This document shows positions 6,764 to 7,315 of a stretch of DNA of 7,315 nt, one piece after another; position 1 is the stretch's first letter; each line of letters starts with the position of its first letter. The DNA is taken from NCBI GenBank assembly GCA_041488235.1, contig JBGPOW010000221.1, forward strand, positions 1 to 7,315, in the 5' to 3' direction. A program made the position numbers and the translations under genes. This stretch comes from DP-19 sp041488235. GTDB lineage: Bacteria > Desulfobacterota > Binatia > UTPRO1. The notes beneath the pieces were generated by a model. It did no database searches, was not told the DNA's origin, and saw only the letters and a program-made list of their open reading frames with translations.

Positions 6764-7103
6764 GCCCGGTGACGGCCGCGCCGAGCTCGTCTGCGATCTC
6801 GCGAAACGCGAGCGTGCCGGCCCCCGCCTTCGCGATCACGACCACGTCGTGATTCGGCACCAGGCGCAGCGGATCGCGCCGGAACACCTCCCGGACACAG
6901 CGCTTCACGCGGTTCCGCGCCACGGCGTCGCCGATCTTGCGGCTGACGGTCACGCCGAGTCGCGAGTCGCCGTCGCGCGCCGCACAAAGCAGGACGAAAT
7001 GCGGCGTGTGCCGCCGCCGCGCCGTCCGAGCGAGCGCCAGGTATTCCCGGCGGCGGCGGACGCGCGCCGCTTTCGGGAAGCCCTCGCCTGCGGGCGCGGT
7101 CAT
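6741..7103 (-). CDS. rnpA: Ribonuclease P protein component
   Basis: This is the protein subunit that, with the rnpB RNA, removes 5' leaders from precursor tRNAs. The 120 residues contain the family beginning FPKAARVRRRREYLAL (9-24), the strand RLGVTVSRKIGDAVARNR (48-65), and the RNR motif RNRVKRCVREVFR (63-75) with all its basic residues. The central strand HDVVVIAKAG (85-94) is also typical. The ATG at 7103 shares an ATGA overlap with the rpmH stop, so the two are probably translationally coupled. Length and motifs are normal, with a short Arg-rich C-terminal tail. Confidence 0.97.
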   Translation of the reverse strand: MTAPAGEGFPKAARVRRRREYLALARTARRRHTPHFVLLCAARDGDSRLGVTVSRKIGDAVARNRVKRCVREVFRRDPLRLVPNHDVVVIAKAGAGTLAFREIADELGAAVTGRVERPRT

Positions 7104-7258
7104 CTCGGCTGCTTCGGCGGAATCGAGACGGTGAGCTGCTTCCGGCCCTTGGCGCGACGGCGTTTCAACACCTGGCGCCCACCGGGCGACGCCATCCGGG
7201 CGAGGAAGCCGTGCGTTCGCTTACGTCGGAGATTGCTCGGTTGAAAGGTTCGCTTCAT
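7100..7258 (-). CDS. rpmH: 50S ribosomal protein L34
   Basis: L34 is a small basic protein of the large ribosomal subunit. The 52-residue product begins MKRTFQPSNLRRKRTHGFLA and contains the conserved RMASPGGRQVLKRRRAKGRK (21-40), both diagnostic. It carries an extra LTVSIPPKQPR-type tail, making it a few residues longer than the common 44-46. It is the first gene of the cluster, and its TGA (7102-7100) overlaps the rnpA ATG by 4 nt. No Shine-Dalgarno is visible before the ATG, which lies close to the predicted promoter. Confidence 0.97.
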   Translation of the reverse strand: MKRTFQPSNLRRKRTHGFLARMASPGGRQVLKRRRAKGRKQLTVSIPPKQPR

Positions 7259-7271
7259 ACGGAATCGCGCC

Positions 7272-7300
7272 TATCCATCACAGCAGCCCCCGGCTGTCAA
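7272..7300 (-). promoter_or_regulatory. Putative sigma-70-type promoter for rpmH
   Basis: A perfect -35 box TTGACA (7300-7295) is followed after 17 nt by TGGATA (7277-7272), a weak -10 box. Transcription would start near 7265, only about 7 nt before the rpmH ATG, so the mRNA would be nearly leaderless. The spacer includes a small dyad, CAGCC/GGCTG (7284-7288 and 7292-7296). The -35 match and correct spacing are visible; the poor -10 keeps confidence moderate. The main promoter could lie beyond the window. Confidence 0.45.
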
Positions 7301-7315
7301 TTTAGGCGGATGCAG

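Noticed and set aside
5653..6987. Minus-strand 444-codon frame across rnpA, yidD and yidC
   Set aside because: It runs out of frame through three recognised genes and has Arg-rich shadow composition.
7271..7282. DnaA-box-like CTATCCATCACA upstream of rpmH
   Set aside because: It differs from TTATCCACA at three of nine positions and stands alone with no cluster of boxes or AT-rich unwinding region, so no origin is supported here.

Overview
The window is a very GC-rich bacterial segment carrying the conserved cluster that sits beside the replication origin in many bacteria. All eight genes lie on the minus strand and read in the order rpmH, rnpA, yidD, yidC, jag, mnmE, mnmG, rsmG. A consensus-matching parS centromere site overlaps the rsmG stop codon. 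YidC has a large periplasmic domain, so the organism is a diderm (Gram-negative-type) bacterium. The gene order, base composition and presence of Jag would fit a deltaproteobacterial-type lineage (Myxococcota, Desulfobacterota, Binatota or similar). That placement is inference and cannot be fixed from the sequence alone.

Layout, in the direction of transcription. A short region at 7259-7315 holds a perfect TTGACA -35 box close to rpmH. rpmH (L34), rnpA (RNase P protein), yidD and yidC follow with stop/start overlaps at each junction. jag begins 3 nt after yidC, and mnmE begins 2 nt after jag. The only sizeable gap inside the cluster is the 38 nt between mnmE and mnmG, which is almost entirely built from three overlapping palindromes. 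rsmG overlaps the end of mnmG by 41 nt. The last 180 nt (1-180) hold no gene I recognise; parA/parB, the usual next genes, would lie beyond the window. They do hold a strong 51-nt inverted repeat at the very edge.

The genes form three functional groups: ribosome and tRNA maturation (L34, RNase P protein), membrane-protein insertion (YidD, YidC, with Jag as a usual neighbour), and RNA modification (MnmE plus MnmG make the wobble-uridine modification of tRNA; RsmG methylates 16S rRNA). The parS site marks the region as origin-proximal.

The cluster is ordinary, and I see no new multi-gene system. The most notable departures are: a Jag protein whose KH GxxG loop and R3H signature residues are all substituted; a 29-nt strongly AT-rich patch in mnmG beside what looks like a lineage-specific deletion; the palindromic mnmE-mnmG spacer with attenuator-like geometry; and parS built into the rsmG C-terminal codons.
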